A stretch of 64,000 nt of DNA from Motiliproteus sp965230735. Its GTDB lineage: Bacteria; Pseudomonadota; Gammaproteobacteria; Pseudomonadales; Balneatricaceae. Of the stretch, positions 16,349-25,224 are shown piece after piece; position 1 is the first letter of the stretch, and each line of letters starts with the position of its first letter. Below the pieces are notes generated by a model. It worked only from the letters and a program-made list of their open reading frames with translations. It did not search any database and was not told the origin of the DNA. The DNA lies in contig NZ_OZ246016.1 of assembly GCF_965230735.1 (NCBI RefSeq), positions 1,984,001 to 2,048,000 on the forward strand, read 5' to 3'. Both the position numbers and the translations under genes were made by a program.

Positions 16349-17230
16349 ATGACCCAGCCGACTACCAAGCCCACTATCCAGCCGACTATCCCCGCTGAGC
16401 AGCAACTGCACAGCCACGGTGAAATATTGCAATTGGTCCAGCTCAGCGATCTGCACCTGCCCGAGCAGCGAGCCCTGGGCTATCGCGGCCTGGACGTCGA
16501 TCGGCAGTTCCAGCAGATATTGGCCGATCTGGAAGTACGTTTTCCTCAGCTGGATGCGCTGCTGCTCAGCGGCGATCTGGTTCACCATGGCAGCGAGAGC
16601 GGCTACCGGCGTCTGCTGGATTATCTGCAGGATTTCGGGGTGCCCTGGTATTGGATTCCCGGTAACCACGACGATGCCCGGATGATGGCCCGCTTGAGTC
16701 CGCAACAGCCTAAGGTGCTCAGCTGGAACGGATGGCGGTTGGTGTTGCTCGACAGCAGTGCCGAGCCGGATGGACGGGGTTCCGGCTCGTTGCCGATCTC
16801 CGAACTGCAATTGCTGTCACAGCAGCTGCAACTGGCGCTCGAACAGCAGCAACGATTGTTGGTGGTGCTGCATCATAATCCGGTGAGCGTCGATAGCCCC
16901 TGGCAGGATCAGATCATGCTCGGCAATGCCGAGGCCTTATGGCGCACCTTGGCGCCGGCCGATGCAGCCGGAATGCCGGTCATGTTGTTGTTCGGGCATA
17001 TCCATCAAGGGCGTGGCTTCGCACATGGAATCCATCGTTTATACAGCTGTCCGGCTACGTCGGTGCAGTTTGCCGCCGGCACCGAACAGATGCAGTTGGT
17101 AGACGGCGGTCCCCTGGCCGCGCCGGGCTACCGCTGGCTGGAGTTGCGGCCATTTGATTCGGGCGAGGATCGTCGCGATCCGGTGGAATCATGGCTCAGA
17201 TCAGGTATCGTGCGGCTCGACCTTGCCTAA
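16349..17230 (+). CDS. cpdA: 3',5'-cyclic AMP phosphodiesterase CpdA
   Basis: A class III cyclic nucleotide phosphodiesterase of the calcineurin-like metallophosphoesterase fold. The metal ligands appear in order: SDLHL, SGDLVHHG, PGNHDD, VLHHNP and FGHIHQG. It hydrolyses cAMP and so tunes CRP/Vfr signalling. The start is unclear. The ATG at 16349 gives an N-terminal tail with two TKPTIQPTI-type repeats. An ATG at 16304 inside yqiB is also possible. Neither has a good ribosome site. The catalytic domain begins about 30 residues in. Confidence 0.9.
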   Translation: MTQPTTKPTIQPTIPAEQQLHSHGEILQLVQLSDLHLPEQRALGYRGLDVDRQFQQILADLEVRFPQLDALLLSGDLVHHGSESGYRRLLDYLQDFGVPWYWIPGNHDDARMMARLSPQQPKVLSWNGWRLVLLDSSAEPDGRGSGSLPISELQLLSQQLQLALEQQQRLLVVLHHNPVSVDSPWQDQIMLGNAEALWRTLAPADAAGMPVMLLFGHIHQGRGFAHGIHRLYSCPATSVQFAAGTEQMQLVDGGPLAAPGYRWLELRPFDSGEDRRDPVESWLRSGIVRLDLA

Positions 17231-17338
17231 GCGTTTGTCGATAAGGTATTTTCCGGATAGATTAGCGCCGAACAAACAGCCGTCGGTAACAAGGCGGTAA
17301 CGGTTGCTCCCGTCCAATACCTGACACTTAAGGCCATC

Positions 17339-18019
17339 ATGAATACGCCGCTGTATTTATATATCCACGGCTTCAACAGCTCACCCCAGTCCTATAAAGC
17401 GCGTCATCTGGGCAACTGGATGAAACAGCAAGGCCAGGGTAAGCGCCTGTTGGTGCCGGAGCTGCCTTACCAGCCCGCCGATGCCATCGTGTTGCTGGAA
17501 GAACTGCTGGCCGAACAGCGCCGACGTCACCAACAACCGATCGTGTTGCTGGGAAGCTCGCTGGGCGGCTATTACGCCACCTATCTGGTTGAAACCCAGG
17601 GCCGCGAGTCGAACCTCAGTGCGGTTCTGATCAACCCGTCGGTGCGACCCTTTGAGTTGCTGGATGTCTGGCTGGGAGAGAACGAAAACATCTATACCCA
17701 CGAGCGCTACCTGTTGACCCGCGGCCATCTGGATCAGCTGTTGACGCTGAACCGGCAGAGTTTGCACGACCCGTCACGCTACCTGTTGCTGACTCAGACC
17801 GGTGATGAAGTGCTCGATTATCGCGAAGGGGTGGAAAAGTTCGCTCAGTCACGCCAGGTGGTCACCGAAGGGGGCGACCATGGTTTCCAACATTTCGACA
17901 GCTATTGGCCGACCCTGTTTGAGTTTGCCAACGATGACGCTTTAAAACAGCAGGCTGAAGCCTATCTCAAGGCCATGACTAGTCCGGCGGACAACGCGAC
18001 TAATCCGGCGGATAACTAG
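17339..18019 (+). CDS. yqiA: YqiA-like alpha/beta hydrolase (esterase)
   Basis: A 226-residue alpha/beta hydrolase of the YqiA family. It shows YIHGFNSSPQSYKA near the N-terminus, the nucleophile elbow GSSLGG, an acid in TQTGDEVLDY, and the catalytic histidine in GGDHGFQHF. The E. coli homologue has short-chain esterase activity; the physiological substrate is unknown. The C-terminus extends beyond the family with a tandem repeat (TSPADN ATNPADN) encoded by a roughly 21-bp duplication just before the stop. It is 20 bp from parE. Confidence 0.9.
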   Translation: MNTPLYLYIHGFNSSPQSYKARHLGNWMKQQGQGKRLLVPELPYQPADAIVLLEELLAEQRRRHQQPIVLLGSSLGGYYATYLVETQGRESNLSAVLINPSVRPFELLDVWLGENENIYTHERYLLTRGHLDQLLTLNRQSLHDPSRYLLLTQTGDEVLDYREGVEKFAQSRQVVTEGGDHGFQHFDSYWPTLFEFANDDALKQQAEAYLKAMTSPADNATNPADN

Positions 18020-18039
18020 CAGAGAACAACGCAGTAACG

Positions 18040-19932
18040 ATGAGTAATAACTACAACGCCGATGCCATTGAAGTCCTCAGTGGTCTCGATCCGGTCAAAA
18101 AACGACCGGGCATGTATACCGAAACCGATCGACCCAACCACCTGGCCCAGGAAGTTATCGATAACTCCGTCGACGAGGCGTTGGCCGGTCACGCGACCCA
18201 GATTGAGGTCACGCTGCACCCGGATAACTCGCTGTCGATCAGCGATAACGGGCGCGGTATGCCGGTGGATATCCACCCGGAACATGGTATCAGCGGGGTG
18301 GAGCTGATCCTGACCCGACTCCATGCCGGCGGCAAATTCTCCAACGATAATTACCAGTTCTCCGGCGGTCTGCACGGGGTTGGGGTGTCGGTGGTGAATG
18401 CGCTGTCGAAACTGCTGGAAGTGCAGATCAAGCGGGATGGGAAACTGTATCGGATCGGCTTTGCCGACGGTGAGAAAGTCTCCGATCTGGAAGTGATCGA
18501 TACGGTGGGCAAGCGCAACACCGGCACTGAGGTGCGGTTCCTGGCTGATCCGCAGTACTTCGACTCGCCCAAATACTCGGTGGCGAAACTGCGCCATATG
18601 CTTCGGGCCAAGGCGGTGCTCTGTCCGGGCCTGAAGGTGATCTTCAATGATCTGTCCGGCAAGGAGAAGGACAAACAGAGCTGGTATTACGAAGATGGTC
18701 TGACCGACTATCTCAAAGGGGCCAACCAACTGTTCGAAACCCTGCCGCAGGAGCCCTTTGTCGGCTCGTTGACCGGTGATATCGAGGCTTGCGAATGGGC
18801 GGTACAGTGGTTGCCGGAAGGCGGTGACCTGGTGGCCGAGAGTTACGTCAACCTGATCCCGACCGCCCAGGGCGGTACCCACGTCAACGGTTTTCGGACC
18901 GGTCTGCTGGAGGCGATTCGGGAGTTCTGCGAGTTCCGCAACCTGCTGCCACGGGGGGTTAAACTGACCGCCGAAGATATCTGGGATCGCTGCTGCTATG
19001 TGCTGTCGGTAAAGATGCAGGACCCGCAGTTCTCCGGTCAGACCAAGGAGCGACTGTCATCCCGGCAGGTGGCGGCGTTTGTCAGCGGCACGGTCAAAGA
19101 TGCGTTCAGTTTGTGGCTCAACAAACACACCGATCAGGGTGAGCTGTTGGCGGAACTGGCGATCAATAACGCCCAGAAGCGGATGCGTTCGCGCAAGAAG
19201 GTAACCCGCAAGCGGGTAACCCAGGGACCAGCACTGCCGGGCAAGCTGGCCGACTGTTCCGGCGGTGAGGCGCTCAATTCCGAACTGTTCCTGGTGGAAG
19301 GGGACTCGGCCGGCGGTTCCGCCAAGCAAGCCCGTGATCGTGAATTCCAGGCGGTGATGCCGCTGCGCGGTAAGATCCTCAACACCTGGGAGGTCGAGTC
19401 GGGCGATATCCTGGCCTCGCAGGAGGTGCATGATATCTCGGTGGCGATCGGGGTCGATCCCGGCTCGGACAACCTCGATGGGCTACGCTACGGTAAGGTC
19501 TGCATCTTGGCGGATGCCGATTCCGACGGGCTTCACATAGCAACTTTGCTGTGCGCGCTGTTCGTGCGCCACTTCAAACCGCTGGTGATGGCCGGCCATG
19601 TGTATGTGGCGATGCCGCCGCTGTATCGGATCGATGTCGGTAAAGAGGTGTTCTATGCGCTGGACGAGGAGGAGAAGTCCGGCACCCTGGATCGCATCCA
19701 CGCCGAGAAGAAACGCGGCAAGATCAACGTTCAGCGCTTCAAGGGTTTGGGTGAGATGAACCCGATGCAGCTACGGGAAACGACCATGTCGCGTGATACC
19801 CGTCGGTTGGTGCAGTTGAGCATCGAACCGGGTGACGGGACCCACGAGATGATGGATATGCTGCTGGCGAAAAAACGCGCCGGCGATCGCAAGGAGTGGC
19901 TGCAACAGAAAGGAAATCTGGCACAGGTGTAA
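18040..19932 (+). CDS. parE: DNA topoisomerase IV subunit B
   Basis: The ATPase subunit of topoisomerase IV, which decatenates daughter chromosomes. Its 630 residues are the normal length. The GHKL ATPase fold starts with LDPVKKRPGMYTET and continues with NSVDEAL and DNGRGMPVD. The TOPRIM domain carries LVEGDSAGGSAKQARDR and ILADADSDGLHIATLL. The quinolone-determining region PLRGKILNTWEVESGD has no obvious resistance change. Its partner parC lies 2.4 kb downstream, separated by a two-component pair. Confidence 0.98.
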   Translation: MSNNYNADAIEVLSGLDPVKKRPGMYTETDRPNHLAQEVIDNSVDEALAGHATQIEVTLHPDNSLSISDNGRGMPVDIHPEHGISGVELILTRLHAGGKFSNDNYQFSGGLHGVGVSVVNALSKLLEVQIKRDGKLYRIGFADGEKVSDLEVIDTVGKRNTGTEVRFLADPQYFDSPKYSVAKLRHMLRAKAVLCPGLKVIFNDLSGKEKDKQSWYYEDGLTDYLKGANQLFETLPQEPFVGSLTGDIEACEWAVQWLPEGGDLVAESYVNLIPTAQGGTHVNGFRTGLLEAIREFCEFRNLLPRGVKLTAEDIWDRCCYVLSVKMQDPQFSGQTKERLSSRQVAAFVSGTVKDAFSLWLNKHTDQGELLAELAINNAQKRMRSRKKVTRKRVTQGPALPGKLADCSGGEALNSELFLVEGDSAGGSAKQARDREFQAVMPLRGKILNTWEVESGDILASQEVHDISVAIGVDPGSDNLDGLRYGKVCILADADSDGLHIATLLCALFVRHFKPLVMAGHVYVAMPPLYRIDVGKEVFYALDEEEKSGTLDRIHAEKKRGKINVQRFKGLGEMNPMQLRETTMSRDTRRLVQLSIEPGDGTHEMMDMLLAKKRAGDRKEWLQQKGNLAQV

Positions 19933-20022
19933 CGGCCTGAAACCATCGCCGACGAGTTCAGCTCATCCGATGGCACAGGGTCACAACGGGCCGCGCTAGA
20001 GCAACATGAAGGAACAATAACA

Positions 20023-21579
20023 ATGCTCGACTATTCAAAATTGCGGTTTCTGATTATTGAGGATTTTGCCCATTTCAGCTCGGCCTTGCGGGGCATGGTG
20101 ATGTTCTATGGGGTTCCCCTGGAGAATATTCAGATCGCCAAGGATGCCGAACAGGCGATACCGCTGCTGAAGAAGACCCGCTACGACGTGGTTCTGTCCG
20201 ATTACAACCTGGGCGAAGGGCGTAATGGCAACGATATCCTCGAAGAGGCCAAGCACCACAAACTGCTCAAGAGCGCCTGCCTCTATATTATGCTGACGGC
20301 TGAAAACTCGACGGATATGGTGATGGGAGCGCTGGAATACCAGCCCGATGAATACCTGACCAAACCCTTTACCAAAGAGGTGCTGAATGCCCGTCTCGAG
20401 CGCCTGATTGCAAGACGCGATGCCCTGTTGCCGATCTATCGGGAGATCGATAAGGGGCATCCCGTCAATGCGGTGAAACTCTGTGCCAGTCTGGCGGCGG
20501 AACATCCGCGCTATAAAGGCTATCTGCTCAAGCTTCGCTCAGAGTTGTTGATGGAGCTGAAGGCTTACGACAAGTGCGCCGAGCTCTACGAGTCTTTGCT
20601 GCAGAACAAATTTGTCCCCTGGGCTGAATTAGGGCTGGGCAAGTGTTTCTTCTACCGTGACGATTTTGCTCGGGCCGAAACCCATTTTCGCAACATCCTC
20701 GATCAGAATTCGCGCTATGTGCAGGCCTACGATTGGCTAGCCCGGGCACAGCGGGCCCAGAATGATCCGGAAACCGCGCAACAGACGCTGGAGAGTGGTG
20801 CGGCGATCTCTCCGCGCAATGTCCGGCGCCAGACTCTGCTGGGTGAATTGGCATTGGCTAATGGCGATCTAGCCGTTGCAGAGAAAGCTTTTAACCAGAG
20901 TATCAAAGTCGGAAAAACGTCGGTTTTTCGTGACCCCAACCATTATTTTAACCTGACCGAGGTGATCGGGGAGCGGATCAAAGAAGCGGATCCGCGGACT
21001 GCCAAGCGGATGCAGATTAAGGTTGGGAACCTGATGGATGAGGTCCGTAAAGAGTACAGGCGGGATTCGTCGGTTGGCGTAAAATCCCATCTGTCTGAGA
21101 GTGAATTCTACCAGGGCCTGGGCGATAGCAAGATGGCTGAACAGGCATTGCAGAAGGCGTACGATGCCTGTGTTAAAAAAGGCGCCGATGTCAGCAGTCG
21201 AGTTAAGGAGCAGCTGCTGAACTCGCTAAATGACGCCGGTAAAGCGGAGCAAGCACAACAGTTGCTGCAGCAGATGGAGCGTGAGGAGTCCGCCTACAAC
21301 CATGAAGCGGTGGAGCATTACGCTAAAGGTGAAATCGAGCAGGCGCTTAAGTTGCTGCAAAAGGCTCTGGTCGATAAGCCCCGCAGTTTCTCGATCAACC
21401 TGAACTTTGCCCAGGTGGCGCTTCGACAGATGAAAGAGAAGGGCGCCAATCCGAAACTCATGGCGCAGGTGGGGCAATGTTTTGAGCGGGTCGACAGCCT
21501 GTCACCAGACGATAAGCGCTATGTGCACCGACAGCAGCTCAAGGCCCTGTATGAGAAAATGGGAGGCGCCCAGGCGTGA
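20023..21579 (+). CDS. Response regulator with TPR output domain
   Basis: A 518-residue protein. The receiver domain (residues 1-125) keeps all key residues: Glu13 and Asp14, phospho-acceptor Asp60 in VVLSDYNLG, Thr92 and Lys114 in YLTKPFT. The remaining 390 residues are helical and carry tetratricopeptide repeats (for example around 195-300 and 405-470). There is no DNA-binding or enzymatic output, so signalling should go through protein-protein contacts. The downstream kinase gene overlaps it by four bases, so the pair is translationally coupled. It lies 90 bp after parE. The binding partner is unknown. Confidence 0.88.
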   Translation: MLDYSKLRFLIIEDFAHFSSALRGMVMFYGVPLENIQIAKDAEQAIPLLKKTRYDVVLSDYNLGEGRNGNDILEEAKHHKLLKSACLYIMLTAENSTDMVMGALEYQPDEYLTKPFTKEVLNARLERLIARRDALLPIYREIDKGHPVNAVKLCASLAAEHPRYKGYLLKLRSELLMELKAYDKCAELYESLLQNKFVPWAELGLGKCFFYRDDFARAETHFRNILDQNSRYVQAYDWLARAQRAQNDPETAQQTLESGAAISPRNVRRQTLLGELALANGDLAVAEKAFNQSIKVGKTSVFRDPNHYFNLTEVIGERIKEADPRTAKRMQIKVGNLMDEVRKEYRRDSSVGVKSHLSESEFYQGLGDSKMAEQALQKAYDACVKKGADVSSRVKEQLLNSLNDAGKAEQAQQLLQQMEREESAYNHEAVEHYAKGEIEQALKLLQKALVDKPRSFSINLNFAQVALRQMKEKGANPKLMAQVGQCFERVDSLSPDDKRYVHRQQLKALYEKMGGAQA

Positions 21580-22253
21580 GCAATGATGCGAAGCTGGATT
21601 TCGCCACCCTGTTGGCCTCCAGCGTCCACGATATGAAAAACTCGATTGCACTGATGATGCATCAGATCAATCAGTTACCGCCTCAAACCGACGACTCCGG
21701 CGTCGATGTCGGGCGGCTTCAGTTGGAAGCCAACCGACTGAATAATTCGCTGATCCAGTTGATGATGTTGTACAAGGTGGAAAACCAGCAATATCAGTCA
21801 CTGTTTGATGAGCATTATCTGGATGAATTTATCGAGGATGTGGTGCTGATGAATCAGCCGACCCTCGAGCCCTGGGGGATCGCGATCGAACAACAGGTAG
21901 ATCCCGATCTATGCTGGACCTTCGACAAGAACCTGGTGGTGGGGGTGTTGGGCAATATCGTTACCAATGTGATCCGCTATGCCCGCTCCAAGGTGCTGAT
22001 TCAGGTCCGCGAATCTGATGGCTTTCTAAGCCTGGCGGTGGAAGACGATGGTCCCGGCTATCCGGATCCGATGCTCGGCGAGCTGGAGAAGCGCCGGATG
22101 GGAGTGGATTTCGGTAGCGGCAGCACCGGCTTCGGGCTCTATTTTTCGGTGCTGGTGGCCGAACATCATCGCCAGGGGGATCGCTGCGGGCGTGTGCGGT
22201 TGAGCAATGGTGGCCAGTTGGGCGGAGGCTGCTTCGAATTGATTCTGCCCTGA
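21576..22253 (+). CDS. Sensorless soluble histidine kinase
   Basis: A 225-residue protein holding only the kinase core. The H-box SSVHDMKNS (His18) lies almost at the N-terminus. The N-box is GNIVTNVIRYAR (Asn127), G1 is VEDDGPG (155-161) and G2 is GSGSTGFGLYF (180-190). There is no sensor, HAMP or membrane segment, so it must be driven by another protein, possibly the TPR regulator encoded just upstream. The DMKNS H-box is unlike the common HELR type and resembles kinases in which H-box contacts are specialised. It could act as phosphatase or kinase. The gap to parC is 106 bp. Confidence 0.85.
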   Translation: MSNDAKLDFATLLASSVHDMKNSIALMMHQINQLPPQTDDSGVDVGRLQLEANRLNNSLIQLMMLYKVENQQYQSLFDEHYLDEFIEDVVLMNQPTLEPWGIAIEQQVDPDLCWTFDKNLVVGVLGNIVTNVIRYARSKVLIQVRESDGFLSLAVEDDGPGYPDPMLGELEKRRMGVDFGSGSTGFGLYFSVLVAEHHRQGDRCGRVRLSNGGQLGGGCFELILP

Positions 22254-22310
22254 TTGATCGTATTGAATGGTCTGCGCCTGGTTTGCCGGGCGGGGGTCGA
22301 GTCTTATCTG

Positions 22311-22326
22311 CGGTTTTTGAAAACCG
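22311..22326. promoter_or_regulatory. Palindrome upstream of parC
   Basis: CGGTTTT and AAAACCG flank a two-base centre, giving the near-perfect palindrome CGGTTTTTGAAAACCG, 33 bp before the parC ATG. It could be an operator or a weak hairpin in the parC leader. No regulator is identified. Confidence 0.3.
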
Positions 22327-22359
22327 AACTGAATTTTGTAGTAAGGGTGACTGCCGACT

Positions 22360-24654
22360 ATGTCAGCCAGTGTTGAGATCGACGAAGGCGTTGAACGCCA
22401 ATCCTTGAAAACCTATACCGAGAAGGCCTACCTCGATTATTCGATGTACGTCATTCTCGATCGGGCTCTGCCCCATATCGGTGACGGCCTGAAGCCGGTA
22501 CAGCGGCGAATCGTCTATGCGATGTCGGAGCTGGGTTTGAGGGCCGGGGCCAAATTCAAGAAATCGGCCCGTACCGTCGGTGATGTGTTGGGTAAGTTCC
22601 ATCCGCATGGTGACAGCGCCTGTTACGAGGCGATGGTGTTGATGGCGCAGCCGTTCAGCTACCGCTATCCGCTGGTCGACGGCCAGGGTAACTGGGGTTC
22701 GCCGGACGATCCCAAGTCGTTCGCAGCGATGCGTTACACCGAGTCGCGTCTGACACCCTACAGTGCGCTGCTTCTCAACGAGTTGGGTCAGGGCACGGTT
22801 GACTGGGGACCGAACTTCGATGGCACCCTGACCGAACCGCTGACACTGCCGGCCCAGGTTCCGAATGTGCTGCTTAACGGCAGTACCGGGATCGCGGTCG
22901 GTATGGCCACTGATATCCCACCTCACAACTTGCGTGAGACGATCAATGCCTGTCTGCACCTGCTGGATAATCCCCAGGCCGATGTCGATGAACTGTGCGA
23001 GCACCTGCCCGGTCCGGATTTTCCGACCGAAGCCGAGATTATCTCGCCGCCGCAGGAGCTGCGTAAGCTTTACCAGACCGGTCGTGGTTCGGTGCGAATG
23101 CGGGCGGTGTACCGCAAGGAAGATGGCGAGGTGGTGATCACCGCGTTGCCGCACCAGGTCTCCGGTGCCAAGGTGCTGGAGCAGATCGCTGCCCAGATGC
23201 AGGCCAAGAAGCTGCCGATGGTGAACGATCTGCGGGACGAGTCGGATCATGAAAACCCGACCCGCCTGGTGATCGTGCCGCGCTCGAATCGGGTTGATGT
23301 GGAGCAGATGATGGCGCACCTGTTTGCTTCCACCGACCTGGAGCGGACCTACCGGGTCAACTTCAATATGATCGGCATCGACGGGCGTCCGCAGGTCAAG
23401 AATCTGCGAATGATCCTGGGGGAGTGGCTGCAATATCGAACCGATACGGTGACTCGCCGGCTCGAGCACCGGCTCGAGAAAGTGCTCGATCGGCTGCATA
23501 TCCTCGACGGTCTGTTGGTCGCGTTCCTCAATATCGACGAAGTGATCGAGATAATCCGCACCGAGGACAAGCCCAAGCCGGTGTTGATGGAACGTTTCGG
23601 TATCACCGATGTTCAGGCCGAAGCGATTCTGGAGCTGAAACTGCGCCACCTGGCCAAGCTCGAAGAGATGAGGATCCGCGGTGAGCAGGACGAGCTGAGC
23701 AAAGAGCGTCAGAAGTTGGAAAAACTGCTGGGTTCCAAGGCCGCGCTGCGCAAGCTGATCAAGCAGGAACTGACGGCGGCGGCGGAGCAATACGGCGATG
23801 AGCGCCGTTCACCGATTGCCCAGCGCGAAGAGGCCAAGGCCTTTAGCGAGGTCGATCTGCTCGGTTCCGACCCGATGACCGTGGTGTTGTCGAAGCAGGG
23901 TTGGGTCCGGGCTGCCAAGGGATTTGATGTCGACGCCAAGGCGTTGAACTACAAATCCGGTGACGATTACAAACTATCGGCCAAGGGGCGGATGAACCAA
24001 TCGGCGGTGTTCCTCGATTCGACCGGGCGGGCTTATTCGCTGCCGGTGCATACCTTGCCTTCGGCACGGGGGCAGGGTGAGCCGCTGACCGGGCGTTTAT
24101 CGATCCCCAGCGAAGCCAATGTGGATGCGCTGCTGGTCGGTGCGCCGGAACAGCGCTATCTGCTCGCGTCGGACAGCGGTTACGGCTTTGTTTGCAGTTA
24201 CGAAGACCTGCTGGGTAAGAACAAAGCCGGTAAGGCGGTGCTGAGCCTGCCCAAAGGTGCCAAGGTGTTGGCGCCACAGTCGGTGACCAACCAAGACGAG
24301 CAACTGCTGGCGGCAGTCAGTAATGAAGGACGCTTGCTGCTGTTCCCGGTTAAAGACCTGCCCCAGCTAAGTAAGGGTAAGGGTAACAAGATCATCAATA
24401 TCCCGTCGGGCCGGGTGGCCTCCCGCGAAGAGTTCGTCGTCGCGTTGCAGGTGCTCGAGCCTGGGGCGTCGTTGCGGATCCATGCCGGCAAACGTCATCT
24501 GACCCTGAAGGCGGCTGATCTTGAGCATTACCGCGGTGAGCGGGGCCGTCGAGGCAACAAATTGCCACGGGGCTTCCAGCGGGTCGATGCGCTCGATAGC
24601 CCGGGTACCCAAAGCGATGGTGCCGATGAGGAAAGCGGCAACGGTGACAGCTGA
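22360..24654 (+). CDS. parC: DNA topoisomerase IV subunit A
   Basis: The 764-residue DNA breakage-reunion subunit of topoisomerase IV. The catalytic tyrosine is Tyr126 in AAMRYTESR. The quinolone-determining region HPHGDSACYEAM keeps Ser86 and Glu90, the wild-type residues equivalent to E. coli Ser80 and Glu84. A coiled-coil segment lies near residues 430-490, and the C-terminal blades form the DNA-wrapping domain. The C-terminal tail is acidic and polar. It overlaps the downstream glycosylase gene by 11 bases. Confidence 0.98.
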   Translation: MSASVEIDEGVERQSLKTYTEKAYLDYSMYVILDRALPHIGDGLKPVQRRIVYAMSELGLRAGAKFKKSARTVGDVLGKFHPHGDSACYEAMVLMAQPFSYRYPLVDGQGNWGSPDDPKSFAAMRYTESRLTPYSALLLNELGQGTVDWGPNFDGTLTEPLTLPAQVPNVLLNGSTGIAVGMATDIPPHNLRETINACLHLLDNPQADVDELCEHLPGPDFPTEAEIISPPQELRKLYQTGRGSVRMRAVYRKEDGEVVITALPHQVSGAKVLEQIAAQMQAKKLPMVNDLRDESDHENPTRLVIVPRSNRVDVEQMMAHLFASTDLERTYRVNFNMIGIDGRPQVKNLRMILGEWLQYRTDTVTRRLEHRLEKVLDRLHILDGLLVAFLNIDEVIEIIRTEDKPKPVLMERFGITDVQAEAILELKLRHLAKLEEMRIRGEQDELSKERQKLEKLLGSKAALRKLIKQELTAAAEQYGDERRSPIAQREEAKAFSEVDLLGSDPMTVVLSKQGWVRAAKGFDVDAKALNYKSGDDYKLSAKGRMNQSAVFLDSTGRAYSLPVHTLPSARGQGEPLTGRLSIPSEANVDALLVGAPEQRYLLASDSGYGFVCSYEDLLGKNKAGKAVLSLPKGAKVLAPQSVTNQDEQLLAAVSNEGRLLLFPVKDLPQLSKGKGNKIINIPSGRVASREEFVVALQVLEPGASLRIHAGKRHLTLKAADLEHYRGERGRRGNKLPRGFQRVDALDSPGTQSDGADEESGNGDS

Positions 24655-25171
24655 GGCTGAGCACCAAGCCCAAAGCTTTGCGCCGGTTATCGATGCCGGC
24701 GCAAAGCTGTTAATACTCGGCTCGATGCCGGGACAACGCTCGCTGGAGCAACAGCAGTACTATGCCCACCCGCGCAACGCCTTTTGGCCGATTATGGCTG
24801 AGCTGTTGGGCTTTGATGTCGATTTGCCTTACAACGAACGACTAGCGCAGTTAACGCGCCATGGCATCGCGCTCTGGGATGTCTTGGCCGAGTGCCGGCG
24901 CCCCGGTAGTCTCGATTCATCTATCGTCGAGCAGAGTATCCGGCCCAATGATTTTGCTGCGCTGTTGGATTTGCATCCGACCATCGGCGCGATCTTCTTT
25001 AACGGCGCTAAAGCCGAGCAGGCATTTAAGCGCTATGTGCTTCCAACGCTTTCCGATCGACAGCAACAACTAACACGACAACGTTTGCCGTCGACCAGTC
25101 CGGCCCATGCCGCGATGAAGTTGTCACAGAAAAAGCTTTTCTGGAAAGAGCAGCTTGGAAGTGTTCTATAA
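24644..25171 (+). CDS. DNA-deoxyinosine/uracil glycosylase (UDG family 6-like)
   Basis: A base-excision repair glycosylase of the hypoxanthine-DNA glycosylase group within the uracil-DNA glycosylase superfamily. The signature is LLILGSMPGQRSLEQQQYYAHPRNAFW, followed by ALWDVLAECRRPGSLDSSI and a C-terminal LPSTSPAHA. It should remove deaminated bases such as hypoxanthine from DNA. I start at GTG 24644 (VTAEAEHQAQSF), which has GAGGAA about 9 bases upstream and gives 175 residues, near the family length. The longer in-frame opening is antisense-like sequence inside parC. It is translationally coupled to parC. Confidence 0.85.
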   Translation: MTAEAEHQAQSFAPVIDAGAKLLILGSMPGQRSLEQQQYYAHPRNAFWPIMAELLGFDVDLPYNERLAQLTRHGIALWDVLAECRRPGSLDSSIVEQSIRPNDFAALLDLHPTIGAIFFNGAKAEQAFKRYVLPTLSDRQQQLTRQRLPSTSPAHAAMKLSQKKLFWKEQLGSVL

Positions 25172-25224
25172 ACGGCTATCTGCTGCTGCGTTGATACCCG
25201 TGTTATCGGTCAGGATTCGGAATT

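Noticed and set aside
22363..23790. 475-codon open frame antisense to parC
   Set aside because: No domain, no ribosome site, and full overlap with conserved parC; a shadow of GC-rich codon usage.
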